From an uncultured Roseburia sp. (lineage in GTDB: Bacteria; Bacillota; Clostridia; Lachnospirales; Lachnospiraceae), in the NCBI GenBank assembly GCA_934358955.1, contig CAKRLC010000093.1:1-10579 (forward strand): a stretch of 10,579 bases of DNA, in the 5' to 3' direction. The position numbers and the translations under genes were made by a program. The notes under the pieces are model-generated. The model was not told the DNA's origin and searched no databases. It saw nothing but the letters and a program-made list of their open reading frames with translations. This document shows positions 1 to 6,959 of this stretch, piece after piece (position 1 is the first letter of the stretch; each line of letters opens with the position of its first letter).

Positions 1-273
1 AATCTTTCCTTCTTTTACTTCTGACGGATGCATATTTTCATTCTGTGCGATCTTACGCAGGCGTTCCGCACCTTCATTTTCATGAAGCATTCCATCTGTC
101 TTCTCCCAGACATACAGATGTTCTTTTCCAATCGAAAGCAATGCCGGAATATCTTCTTCTGTGACAACATGGCCCTTCCGGAATCTTGCATCTTTCGTCA
201 CTCCCGGAATGATCTGTGTCATATCGTGACATAATACGCGCCCTGCTGCATCTTCTGTTCTGATCAGTTTCAT
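1..273 (-). CDS. Molybdopterin-binding protein (MoeA/MoCF-like), N-terminal 91 residues, cut by window edge
   Basis: Only the first 91 codons are present; the frame is still open at base 1. The protein starts MKLIRTEDAAGRVLCHD and continues with a basic GVTKDARFRKGHVV segment and the DIPALLSIGKEHLYVWE stretch. I recognise this N-terminus from clostridial molybdopterin-binding proteins that carry a MoCF-type (MoaB/MoeA-like) domain further downstream, which would lie outside the window. They usually sit beside mobA/mobB genes and molybdoenzymes; a role in cofactor handling or maturation is inferred, not shown. The start is well fixed: AGGAGG at 284-279 lies 5 nt ahead of the ATG. It follows the mobA-mobB gene by 36 nt with no hairpin between them, so it is probably cotranscribed and under the same leader control. 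The identification comes from memory of the family, with no conserved catalytic motif visible in this fragment. Confidence 0.75.
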   Translation of the reverse strand, partial: MKLIRTEDAAGRVLCHDMTQIIPGVTKDARFRKGHVVTEEDIPALLSIGKEHLYVWEKTDGMLHENEGAERLRKIAQNENMHPSEVKEGKI

Positions 274-309
274 ATTTTCCTCCTCATTTTCTTTTTGTTT
301 ACATTATCA

Positions 310-1410
310 TCATGATATATTCTGTATATAGCAGAATAAAAAATCTGCCGTTTTCGCAATTTCCTCCAGTGGGAACACATTTTCGCAATCTGGAATCTCC
401 ACATCACTGATCACCGCCAGACATTCTTCCGGCAATAACGGCATGGGTTTTCCGGTTCCCTTCCGGTGCAGCATAATCTTCGGCCATGGTCCTTGTTTAA
501 ATCCTTCCGTCAGGATCAGATCTACTCCGTCTATCTTTTTCAGAAATTCTTCCGGGTCTGTCTGTCTGTTTTCCATCAATACCGCTTTTTCCGATGAGAT
601 CAGTCCCGTTACATCTGCCCCGGCTTTTGTGAAACGGTCACTGTCTTTTCCTTCGTGGTCAATTTCAAAGCGGTGTCCGTCATGTTTCACAATTGCGATC
701 TTAAGTCCCCGTGCTTTCAGCTTTGGGATTAATCTCTCCAAAAATGTCGTCTTACCGGTGCCGGAATATGCAACAAAAGATACAACCGGAATATCTGTGT
801 GCAGTTCTTTTTCCAGTCTAACTTCTGATCGTTCTGTAAATGTCTGATATTCCTCCCTGGTATTGATATTTTGGAATTTACGGCTTCCATCCGTCAATCC
901 TTCTACAGCTACATAACACACTCTCAGACGCCCCAGCAGATGCTTTACCTTCAAATCTCCTGATTCCAGCTGTTCTTTCAGAATCTCCAGTATAGATTTC
1001 CGATACCATGCACAGAGCACGTATTTCTTTCCGGTCCTGTCTACCGGGATTACTGCATCGATTCCATCCTCAAAATAGACCGCTAATTCTTCTGCTACCT
1101 GCCAGTCTATAAAAGGCATATCGCAGGAAGTCACCCATATCTTTTCATAACTTGCCACACACATAACCGAATATATTCCCATCAACGGTCCTTTGTTCTG
1201 TTCCAAATCTTCAATATGCGTTACCTTTATCTCAGAATAATCATTCTTTCTTCTTACTGAAAGAAACATTTCATCCGGACCGTTATCCATTACATTCCTT
1301 ACAATTTGTTCTAAAAATGTATATTCACCAATCTGTAATTTTGCTTTGTCCTGCCCCATCCTACGGCTTTCACCACCACACAGAATTGCGGCACTTACCT
1401 TTGATTGCAC
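310..1410 (-). CDS. mobAB: MobA-MobB fusion: molybdenum cofactor guanylyltransferase plus MobB GTP-binding domain
   Basis: This 366-residue bifunctional protein attaches GMP to molybdopterin to make the guanine dinucleotide form used by DMSO-reductase-family enzymes. Residues 1-190 are MobA: the nucleotide-binding loop LCGGESRRMGQDKA (10-23), KGPLMGI (73-79), TSCDMPF with acidic D98 (94-100), and the closing NINTREEY (181-188). Residues 205-366 are MobB: P-loop SGTGKTT (216-222), VKHDGH (241-246) and LILTEGFK (298-305). I chose the GTG at 1410. The frame stays open to an ATG at 1464, but that extension is translated from the terminator hairpin and has no MobA homology, while MobA needs its glycine loop close to the N-terminus. 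The only ribosome site is a weak AGCAGG, 9 nt upstream, within the 3' arm of the terminator. The neighbouring Mo-enzyme gene upstream supplies a clear client. The two domains are often separate genes; the fusion is known in clostridia. Confidence 0.92.
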   Translation of the reverse strand: MQSKVSAAILCGGESRRMGQDKAKLQIGEYTFLEQIVRNVMDNGPDEMFLSVRRKNDYSEIKVTHIEDLEQNKGPLMGIYSVMCVASYEKIWVTSCDMPFIDWQVAEELAVYFEDGIDAVIPVDRTGKKYVLCAWYRKSILEILKEQLESGDLKVKHLLGRLRVCYVAVEGLTDGSRKFQNINTREEYQTFTERSEVRLEKELHTDIPVVSFVAYSGTGKTTFLERLIPKLKARGLKIAIVKHDGHRFEIDHEGKDSDRFTKAGADVTGLISSEKAVLMENRQTDPEEFLKKIDGVDLILTEGFKQGPWPKIMLHRKGTGKPMPLLPEECLAVISDVEIPDCENVFPLEEIAKTADFLFCYIQNIS

Positions 1411-1413
1411 AAT

Positions 1414-1445
1414 AAAAAACCTGCTCTTTCTGAAAAAAGAGCAGG
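1414..1445 (-). terminator. Intrinsic terminator forming the off-state of the Moco riboswitch
   Basis: Reading the minus strand, CCTGCTCTTT (1445-1436) pairs perfectly over 10 bp with AAAGAGCAGG (1429-1420) around a 6-nt loop, and six Ts follow (1419-1414). The GTG of mobAB is only three bases further on. The 5' arm can instead pair with an upstream segment at 1505-1494, so this is a conditional terminator. Its 3' arm also contains the only ribosome-binding candidate for mobAB, so the hairpin would block translation of any transcript that reads through while it stays folded. Confidence 0.9.
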
Positions 1446-1505
1446 CTAAACACAGGAAAAACAATCATCTTTGATTTTCCTGTCTTATCTTCACTGCTCT
1501 CCTTT
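1433..1505 (-). promoter_or_regulatory. Antiterminator helix with internal stacking hairpin (riboswitch expression platform)
   Basis: On the minus strand AAAGGAGAGCAG (1505-1494) can pair with CTGCTCTTTTTT (1444-1433) over 12 continuous base pairs, two of them G-U. The downstream strand takes up most of the terminator's 5' arm, so the two structures cannot coexist. Between the strands lies a separate 9-bp hairpin, ACAGGAAAA (1483-1475) with TTTTCCTGT (1460-1452), which would bring the antiterminator strands together. The upstream strand also overlaps the 3' half of the aptamer's closing helix (1502-1496). Closing the aptamer therefore frees the terminator, predicting repression when ligand is abundant. 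The pairing was done by eye; no folding energy was computed. Confidence 0.82.
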
Positions 1506-1626
1506 CCAAATATGCGGGAGGCAGATACGTTTCCCTATCTACCCTGAGGAACTGACAGTTTTCTGTCATTCCTGGCCTGCATCCCGTCACTTTTTTCACG
1601 TCTTAGGCATGCCGGCTTCGGAGAAC
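1496..1626 (-). ncRNA. Molybdenum cofactor (Moco RNA) riboswitch aptamer
   Basis: The leader of mobAB folds by inspection into a multi-arm structure. P1 is GTTCTCC (1626-1620) with GGAGAGC (1502-1496). The first arm pairs GCC (1616-1614) with GGC (1577-1575) and GCAT (1612-1609) with ATGC (1582-1579), and carries CCTAAG (1607-1602), which resembles one half of a GNRA tetraloop receptor. A second arm is AGGAA-bulge-TGACAG with its complement (1573-1547, TTTT/AAAA loop). A third arm pairs GGTAGATA (1543-1536) with TATCTGCC (1527-1520) and is capped by a GAAA tetraloop (1533-1530) closed by G-C. The TGCCTCCC and TTTGGAAAGG tracts near the 3' side, the tetraloop/receptor-like pair and the mobAB gene downstream match what I recall of the Moco RNA motif. 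The class assignment is from memory; the structure and its link to an antiterminator are seen directly. Confidence 0.8.
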
Positions 1627-1641
1627 CCTTTCTATCATTTT

Positions 1642-1670
1642 ATTTTATACGAAGTTCCAGTCTCTGTAAA
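1642..1670 (-). promoter_or_regulatory. Candidate sigma-A promoter for the riboswitch-mobAB transcript
   Basis: TTTACA (1670-1665) and TAAAAT (1647-1642) are separated by exactly 17 nt, each matching five of six bases of the vegetative consensus. TATAAA at 1649-1644 is an alternative with 15-nt spacing. Transcription would begin near 1635, about 10 nt before the first base of helix P1, which is where an aptamer-first leader should start. The site begins only a few bases after the stop codon of the oxidoreductase gene. Confidence 0.65.
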
Positions 1671-1677
1671 GCTGAAA

Positions 1678-3783
1678 TTATTCTTCCAAAACAACACGAC
1701 ACGGCATAGATTTATACAATAGAAATCCTGATAACTCATCATGATACTCCATACTGCACACTTCATTGATATTAGTTTCTTTCCATTCTCCTAACATATT
1801 TACTCCACCACTTCCAAACGGAGCATGAATGCAGCCTCTTGTTATTTCACATATATTTGCTCTAAATGACTGTTTTCCAAATACGGTTTCTATCCATATT
1901 TTCTGCCCTTCATTTATTCCTAATTCTTTTGCATCTTCCAAATTGATATCTGCTACCGGATATGGTTCTAACTGTATGATTTCACGAACAGCCGGACCGA
2001 AAGATGCAAAACGCACGGCACTTCTTGCGCCTGTAGTCAATATCATAGGATATTCTTCTTTGCTTCCCAACTCTTTTATTCCTCTGATATCTTTATAAAC
2101 CGGCAGTCCTGTGTATCCGCATTCCTCTATAAGTTTTGAACAGATTTCAAATTTTCCAGACGGTGTCGGAAATCCCGGCATTCCATCTTTCCTAAGATCA
2201 CCCGTTTGGTATTTTTTATATTTTACAGGAGATTTTTGTGGCATAACTGCTTCTGAACATTTTAATTTTTCTAATAATTCTCTGTTTCCATCCAACATCC
2301 ACAATTCCGTATCCTCATCGCTTTTGGGATAAACTTCCCCAAAGCCCATTTTTTCAGCCAGTGCCTGTAAAATATGAACATCGTTTCTTGCTTCTCCCAA
2401 TGGTTGAATAATTCGATTTCGAAGTTTCCAACCAAATAAGGGGCTGCTGACAGGTATTTGATTTTCATAGTATGTAGTTGCTGGGAACACTACGTCTGCG
2501 TACATAATCTCTTCTGACATAAAACGTTCATTCACAACCAGAAAATCCAATTTTTCATAAACTTTATGCCATAATTTTTTATCAGGATATGTCAATGCCG
2601 GTGATGCTGCTGCAATTAGAAGCCCTCTAACCGGATAAGGATCATCATTTAACACTGCTTTTGGTATTTCACTAAATTGTCCCTGGCCGACTATTCCATA
2701 AAACAGCGGAAATTCTTTGCTTCCTATTGGCTGATTCTGTTCCGGAACTTTTTTTAATTTCAGAGTAGGAAAATGACCTCCGTTAATATACATACCGCCT
2801 TCTACATCATATTTTCCTGTAATTGCCCATAAAATCTGTATTGCACGATAGTTCTGTACTGCGCTTCTCTGATATTCTATTCCCGTATACACACTTAATA
2901 CAGCTTTTGTTGTACTGCATAATTTATCCGCAAGCAATCGTATAATTTCACAATCCACACCACAATAATCTGACATTTCTTCAACGGTGATTTGTTTTAG
3001 ATATTCTGAAAATTCCTCAAAACCTTCTGTATATTTTTCCACAAATTCTTTGTCATATTTTTCTTCCTCTACGATTATTTTAAGCATTGCAAGTGCAAGT
3101 GCTCCATCCGATCCGGGAACAACTGGAATCCACCAGTCAGCCTCCATACCCATTCCTTTTTTTCTCGGATCGATAACAATCAGATATGCACCTCTTTTTT
3201 GTGCCGCTTTTACTTTTTCATATAAACGTCCCGGACCAGAATTTGTTTTCAAATTTGTTCCCCATACAACTACGATTTCTGCATTCTCAAAATCAGCCTG
3301 GATCATTCCTTGTGGAATTCCCAGTGTCGTAATCGGAGTAATAACATTGGCAGCTGTAAAGCACGTAGCACCACAACTCATATCATTTGGAGAACCCAGA
3401 TGTTGAAAAAATGCATCTTTTCCTGCTATTGCACGCATGGTCCCGTCTTCTCTTCCGCTGGTTCCGACATATGATGCGAGTGCCCGGGCTCCGTATTGTT
3501 TTTTTATGTTCAAAAATCCTTCCGCAGCCTTTTCCAGTGCCTCTTCCCAGGTTGCTCTCCTGAATTTTCCTTCTCCTTTTTTTCCTATACGGACCATTGG
3601 ATGCAAAATTCGGTCTTTTGAATATATAATTTCTTTTGACAATGCTCCTCTCGGGCATACTCTGCCAAACGGAGAATCTTTATCCGGCTCCACTTTTACT
3701 AATTTACCATTTTCAATTGTTGCTTCTATCCAACATTTATCAGGACATATTCCACATAATCCTTTTTTCTTTTCATTTTCCAT
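1678..3783 (-). CDS. Soluble single-subunit molybdopterin oxidoreductase (DMSO reductase family, 4Fe-4S)
   Basis: This 701-residue enzyme of the bis-MGD Mo/W family has an N-terminal Fe4S4 domain with Cys10, Cys13, Cys17 and Cys43. The central molybdopterin domain contains GSPNDMSCGATC (130-141), where Cys141 is the expected metal ligand, followed by VVVWGTN (171-177) and VIDPRKKG (203-210). The C-terminal dinucleotide-binding domain includes the TPSGKFEI stretch and the GINEGQKIWIET segment. No twin-arginine or other signal peptide is present, so it should be cytoplasmic. No electron-transfer or membrane-anchor subunit is encoded beside it. Length and cysteine spacing resemble other soluble ~700-residue members such as acetylene hydratase, but the Asp that follows the second cluster Cys there is Pro14 here, so I do not claim that reaction. 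Substrate is unknown; S- or N-oxide reduction is one possibility given the PLP enzyme one base upstream (TGA-G-ATG junction). The gene is notably AT-rich. Confidence 0.9.
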   Translation of the reverse strand: MENEKKKGLCGICPDKCWIEATIENGKLVKVEPDKDSPFGRVCPRGALSKEIIYSKDRILHPMVRIGKKGEGKFRRATWEEALEKAAEGFLNIKKQYGARALASYVGTSGREDGTMRAIAGKDAFFQHLGSPNDMSCGATCFTAANVITPITTLGIPQGMIQADFENAEIVVVWGTNLKTNSGPGRLYEKVKAAQKRGAYLIVIDPRKKGMGMEADWWIPVVPGSDGALALAMLKIIVEEEKYDKEFVEKYTEGFEEFSEYLKQITVEEMSDYCGVDCEIIRLLADKLCSTTKAVLSVYTGIEYQRSAVQNYRAIQILWAITGKYDVEGGMYINGGHFPTLKLKKVPEQNQPIGSKEFPLFYGIVGQGQFSEIPKAVLNDDPYPVRGLLIAAASPALTYPDKKLWHKVYEKLDFLVVNERFMSEEIMYADVVFPATTYYENQIPVSSPLFGWKLRNRIIQPLGEARNDVHILQALAEKMGFGEVYPKSDEDTELWMLDGNRELLEKLKCSEAVMPQKSPVKYKKYQTGDLRKDGMPGFPTPSGKFEICSKLIEECGYTGLPVYKDIRGIKELGSKEEYPMILTTGARSAVRFASFGPAVREIIQLEPYPVADINLEDAKELGINEGQKIWIETVFGKQSFRANICEITRGCIHAPFGSGGVNMLGEWKETNINEVCSMEYHDELSGFLLYKSMPCRVVLEE

Positions 3784-3784
3784 C

Positions 3785-4945
3785 TCATTTACTTCCGAAC
3801 TTTTTTTTCAGGCGATTAACAGCATCTTTCAGAATATCTCTGGAACATGCGACATTGAATCGCAAAAATCCTTCTCCTTCTTTTCCAAAAAAATCTCCTG
3901 CATTTGCAATAATTCCGCATTCATTTTTTACTACTTCCTGGATATTTTCTACATCAATTCCTGCATTCCGAAAGTCCACCCAGACAAGATATGTTCCTTC
4001 CGGCTTTCGCACATACAAACCTGGCATGTTTTGCTGAATCTCACCCACAAAATAATCCAGATTATCATTGATATATTTATTTAACTCATCCAACCATTCC
4101 CCAGATTCATCATAAGCTCCAGTCAATGCTGCTTCTGCAAACGCATTGCTTTCCGATGCATGAAATTTCGATGCATTTTCCATAAAAGCTTTCCTCAATT
4201 CTTCGTCTGCAATAAAACAATTTGCAACATGAATACCGGCAAGATTAAAAGCTTTTGACGGAGATGTAAATATAAAGCTTCTTTTTCTTATTTTCTCAGA
4301 CAAACTGGTAATGAACACATGTCTGTTCCCTTCTGACAAAAGTTCACTGTGAATATCATCTGACAAAATATACAGGTTATGCTCTTCACATATTTGGGCA
4401 AGTTCTCTTAATTCCTCTTCTTTCCACACTCTTCCCGTAGGATTATGTGGATTACAGATAATCACTGCTTTTGTCCTAGATGTAATTTTGCGTTCCAGAT
4501 CCTCATAATCCATCGTATAATATCCGTTTTCATTTTTCATACGATTCTCTACAATTACTCTGTTATTATCTTTAACCACTTCAAAAAAAGGGCCATATGC
4601 AGGGGTTTGGACAATAATTTCATCTCCTGGTTTTGAAATTGTCTGTATTGCATAAGCAAGCCCCACCACAACATTAGGGATAAAGCAGATTTCTTCTCGC
4701 TCTAATTCATATCCGTGTCTTTGCTTCATCCATCTCATAACTGACTGATAATATTTTTCCGACAAAAACTGATAACCAAATGCCCCTTGTCCAGCTACTT
4801 TTTTTAAATTATTCTGAATTGCAGGCGCAATCTGAAAATCCATATCTGCAATCCACATTGGCAAATCTGTCTGTTTAATAAAAGGTACATCCCACTTTAC
4901 ACAATTCGTACCTTTTCGTTCTATTCCTCTCTCAAAATCATACAT
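3785..4945 (-). CDS. MalY/PatB-family PLP enzyme (cystathionine beta-lyase / C-S lyase or aminotransferase)
   Basis: This 386-residue fold-type I PLP protein starts MYDFERGIERKGTNCVKWD, the typical opening of the MalY/PatB group. LPMWIADMDF (28-37), the substrate-loop TPAYGPF (114-120), NPHNPTGR (165-172), SDDIHSEL (195-202) and the Schiff-base lysine in SPSKAFN (Lys231) follow in the expected order. Family members mostly split C-S bonds of cystathionine or cysteine conjugates to pyruvate, ammonia and a thiol; some transaminate. The start at 4945 is chosen because AAAGGAG (4960-4954) lies 8 nt ahead of it; an ATG at 4963 lies upstream of that ribosome site and adds six residues that are not family-like. 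It sits 19 nt after the second transporter ATPase and one base before the molybdoenzyme, so all three should be made together. No missing key residue is evident. The exact substrate cannot be assigned. Confidence 0.9.
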   Translation of the reverse strand: MYDFERGIERKGTNCVKWDVPFIKQTDLPMWIADMDFQIAPAIQNNLKKVAGQGAFGYQFLSEKYYQSVMRWMKQRHGYELEREEICFIPNVVVGLAYAIQTISKPGDEIIVQTPAYGPFFEVVKDNNRVIVENRMKNENGYYTMDYEDLERKITSRTKAVIICNPHNPTGRVWKEEELRELAQICEEHNLYILSDDIHSELLSEGNRHVFITSLSEKIRKRSFIFTSPSKAFNLAGIHVANCFIADEELRKAFMENASKFHASESNAFAEAALTGAYDESGEWLDELNKYINDNLDYFVGEIQQNMPGLYVRKPEGTYLVWVDFRNAGIDVENIQEVVKNECGIIANAGDFFGKEGEGFLRFNVACSRDILKDAVNRLKKKFGSK

Positions 4946-4964
4946 ACTACTTACTCCTTTCATA

Positions 4965-5933
4965 CTACTGTCCCTTCAGCTTATGACAGGCAACAAAATG
5001 TTCCTTCGATACCTCCTGCAATTCAGGCATCTTTCTCCTGCATATCTCTTCTGCTATCGGACAGCGATTACAGAATACGCATCCCTCAGGCACATCTACA
5101 GGACTTGGCACCTCACCCTTCAATCTGATTATTTGTCTTTCTTTTTCTTTTTTGGGATCTGGAATCGGGATGGCAGACATTAAAGCACTGGTGTAAGGAT
5201 GTACTGGATGATCATATAATTCATCGGCCTCTGCCAGTTCCACCATTCTTCCCAGATACATCACCCCAACCCGGTCAGATATATGTTTCACCATCGAAAG
5301 ATCATGTGCGATAAAAATACTTGTCAAATTTCTTTCTTTCTGCAGACGTATTAACAAATTGACCACCTGTGCCTGAACTGACACATCCAATGCAGATATC
5401 GGTTCATCACATAACAGAAATTCCGGATTCACAGCAAGTGCTCTGGCAATTCCTATTCTCTGACGTTGTCCACCTGAAAATTCATGCACGTAGCGGCTTG
5501 CATGTTCTGGATTAAGTCCAACCTGCTTCAATAATTTCTGCACCTCTTCTATCTCTTCTGCTTTCGAACAAGTTAAATGATGGATTCTCATTCCCTCAGC
5601 AATGATATCATGAACTTTCAGCCTTGGATCCAGGGAAGAATATGGATCCTGAAATATCATCTGAGCCTGACGCATAAACTCTTTTTTTTCAGAGCCTTTC
5701 AAATTATGCACGTCTTTACCTCGATAGAGAACTTCTCCATCTGTTTTCCCATACATTCCAATGCAGGTTCTTCCACAAGTCGTCTTTCCGCAACCAGATT
5801 CCCCTACTATTCCTAATGTTTCTCCTTTATAAATATTAAAAGAGACATCATCCACAGCTCTTAAATACTGCTTTGAATGTAGTTTAAAATACTTTTTCAG
5901 ATGTTTCACTTCCATTAATATTTCACGTTCCAC
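4965..5933 (-). CDS. Peptide-type ABC transporter ATPase, DppF/OppF-like
   Basis: This 322-residue cytoplasmic ATPase is the second of the two nucleotide-binding subunits needed by family-5 importers. Walker A GESGCGKT is at 44-51, the Q-loop at QMIFQDP (Gln95), the signature SGGQRQR at 153-159, Walker B LLCDEP (173-178, Glu177) and the switch His210. The C-terminal oligopeptide-transporter extension carries Cys285, Cys288, Cys291, Cys298 and Cys316 with the usual HFVAC ending. The start is GTG: the preceding gene stops with TAG two bases earlier, and GAGGGGG inside that gene's last codons provides the ribosome site. An ATG seven codons in (5915) is a weaker alternative. The KHLKKYF N-terminus and SVQAQVVNLL segment fit the OppF/DppF partner. 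Substrate class (peptide, nickel or other) cannot be told from the ATPase. Confidence 0.94.
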   Translation of the reverse strand: MEREILMEVKHLKKYFKLHSKQYLRAVDDVSFNIYKGETLGIVGESGCGKTTCGRTCIGMYGKTDGEVLYRGKDVHNLKGSEKKEFMRQAQMIFQDPYSSLDPRLKVHDIIAEGMRIHHLTCSKAEEIEEVQKLLKQVGLNPEHASRYVHEFSGGQRQRIGIARALAVNPEFLLCDEPISALDVSVQAQVVNLLIRLQKERNLTSIFIAHDLSMVKHISDRVGVMYLGRMVELAEADELYDHPVHPYTSALMSAIPIPDPKKEKERQIIRLKGEVPSPVDVPEGCVFCNRCPIAEEICRRKMPELQEVSKEHFVACHKLKGQ

Positions 5934-5935
5934 TG

Positions 5936-6949
5936 CTATACCCCCTCTGTCAGATCTATATCTTGATATACGGAATCAGGATGGTACAGCCAGCAGGCTG
6001 CCTTGTGCCCCGGTTCAAATTCATATTCTGGCGGCATTGCCTCTACACATATCTTCATACAATGCTTACACCTTTCTGCAAATGGACATCCTTCTGGCGG
6101 ACAGATTAAATCCGGTGGTGTTCCTTCAATTGATACCAGTTTCTGTTTATGTCCCAGTTCCAGATTCGGTGCCGCATTTAATAGCGCCCATGTATACGGA
6201 TGTTTGTATTGATAAAAGATTTCATCACTCGTCCCCATCTCCACAACCTTTCCTGAATACATAACAACAATATGATCTGCAATATTTGCAACAACTCCTA
6301 AATCGTGCGTGATCATAATAATTGTTGTACCTGTTTCCTTCTGGATTTTTTTCATAAGATCCAGAATCTGTGCCTGTATCGTAACATCTAACGCTGTTGT
6401 CGGTTCATCTGCAATCAGTATCTCTGGATTTGCGGATAAAGCAATTGCTATCATCACTCTCTGTCTCATACCACCAGATAATTCATGTGGATATTTTTTT
6501 ATACATAGTTCCGGATCCGGAATTCCTACCATCTCAAGCATATGTATTGCTTGCTTTTTCGCATCGGCTTTCGAAACATTCGAATGATTTGTGATATTCT
6601 CCATAACCTGTTTCCCTATGTTCATAGTAGGATTCAAAGAAGAAAGGGCATCCTGAAATATCATAGAACATCTGGCTCCTCTATACTCTTTCCATTCTTT
6701 TTCTGACTGCTTGAGAATATTTTTTCCGTGATACAAAATCTGACTTTCTTTTCCGATTTCACCTGGTGGTTGTGCGATCAGCCCCATCACAGCTTTTGAT
6801 GTAACCGACTTCCCACAGCCCGATTCTCCCACAATTGCAAGTGTCTCTCCCTTTTTTGCATAAAATGAAACATCTCTGACTGCCTGCACTTCTCCTGCAT
6901 ATGTATGAAAAGATACCCGCAAATTTTTGATATCTATTATTTTTTCCAT
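5936..6949 (-). CDS. Peptide-type ABC transporter ATPase, DppD/OppD-like
   Basis: This 337-residue protein is the first ATPase of the importer. Walker A GESGCGKS is at 41-48, the Q-loop at SMIFQDALSSLNP (Gln99), the signature LSGGMRQR at 157-164, Walker B LIADEP (178-183, Glu182) and the switch His215. The MRQR signature and TIQAQILDLM stretch favour the OppD/DppD branch over OppF. The C-terminal extension has Cys283, Cys288, Cys294, Cys297, Cys301 and a closing AACW, as is usual in this family. The ATG lies 10 nt after the upstream permease stop, and GAGGTAGG overlapping that stop is the ribosome site, which suggests coupled translation. It would pair with the DppF-like ATPase encoded 2 nt downstream on the cytoplasmic face of the permeases. 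No unusual substitution was noticed. Confidence 0.94.
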   Translation of the reverse strand: MEKIIDIKNLRVSFHTYAGEVQAVRDVSFYAKKGETLAIVGESGCGKSVTSKAVMGLIAQPPGEIGKESQILYHGKNILKQSEKEWKEYRGARCSMIFQDALSSLNPTMNIGKQVMENITNHSNVSKADAKKQAIHMLEMVGIPDPELCIKKYPHELSGGMRQRVMIAIALSANPEILIADEPTTALDVTIQAQILDLMKKIQKETGTTIIMITHDLGVVANIADHIVVMYSGKVVEMGTSDEIFYQYKHPYTWALLNAAPNLELGHKQKLVSIEGTPPDLICPPEGCPFAERCKHCMKICVEAMPPEYEFEPGHKAACWLYHPDSVYQDIDLTEGV

Positions 6950-6959
6950 TTACCTACCT

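Noticed and set aside
1411..1464. Upstream in-frame ATG that would add 18 residues to MobA-MobB
   Set aside because: The added residues are encoded by the terminator hairpin and its upstream flank, lack MobA similarity, and would push the nucleotide loop away from the N-terminus.
1602..1607. Full 11-nt GAAA tetraloop receptor
   Set aside because: CCTAAG is present, but the matching TATGG half is not; only a receptor-like element can be claimed.
1471..1722. Plus-strand open frame of 83 codons over the riboswitch
   Set aside because: The region is explained by the minus-strand structured leader, with no good ribosome site or family resemblance for the plus-strand frame.
3437..4084. Plus-strand open frame of 215 codons
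   Set aside because: It lies antisense across the junction of the oxidoreductase and PLP genes, both well supported by motifs, and its translation shows no recognisable domain; treated as a shadow frame.
4946..4963. Earlier ATG for the MalY/PatB enzyme
   Set aside because: The strong AAAGGAG ribosome site lies between this ATG and the next one, so it serves the later start.
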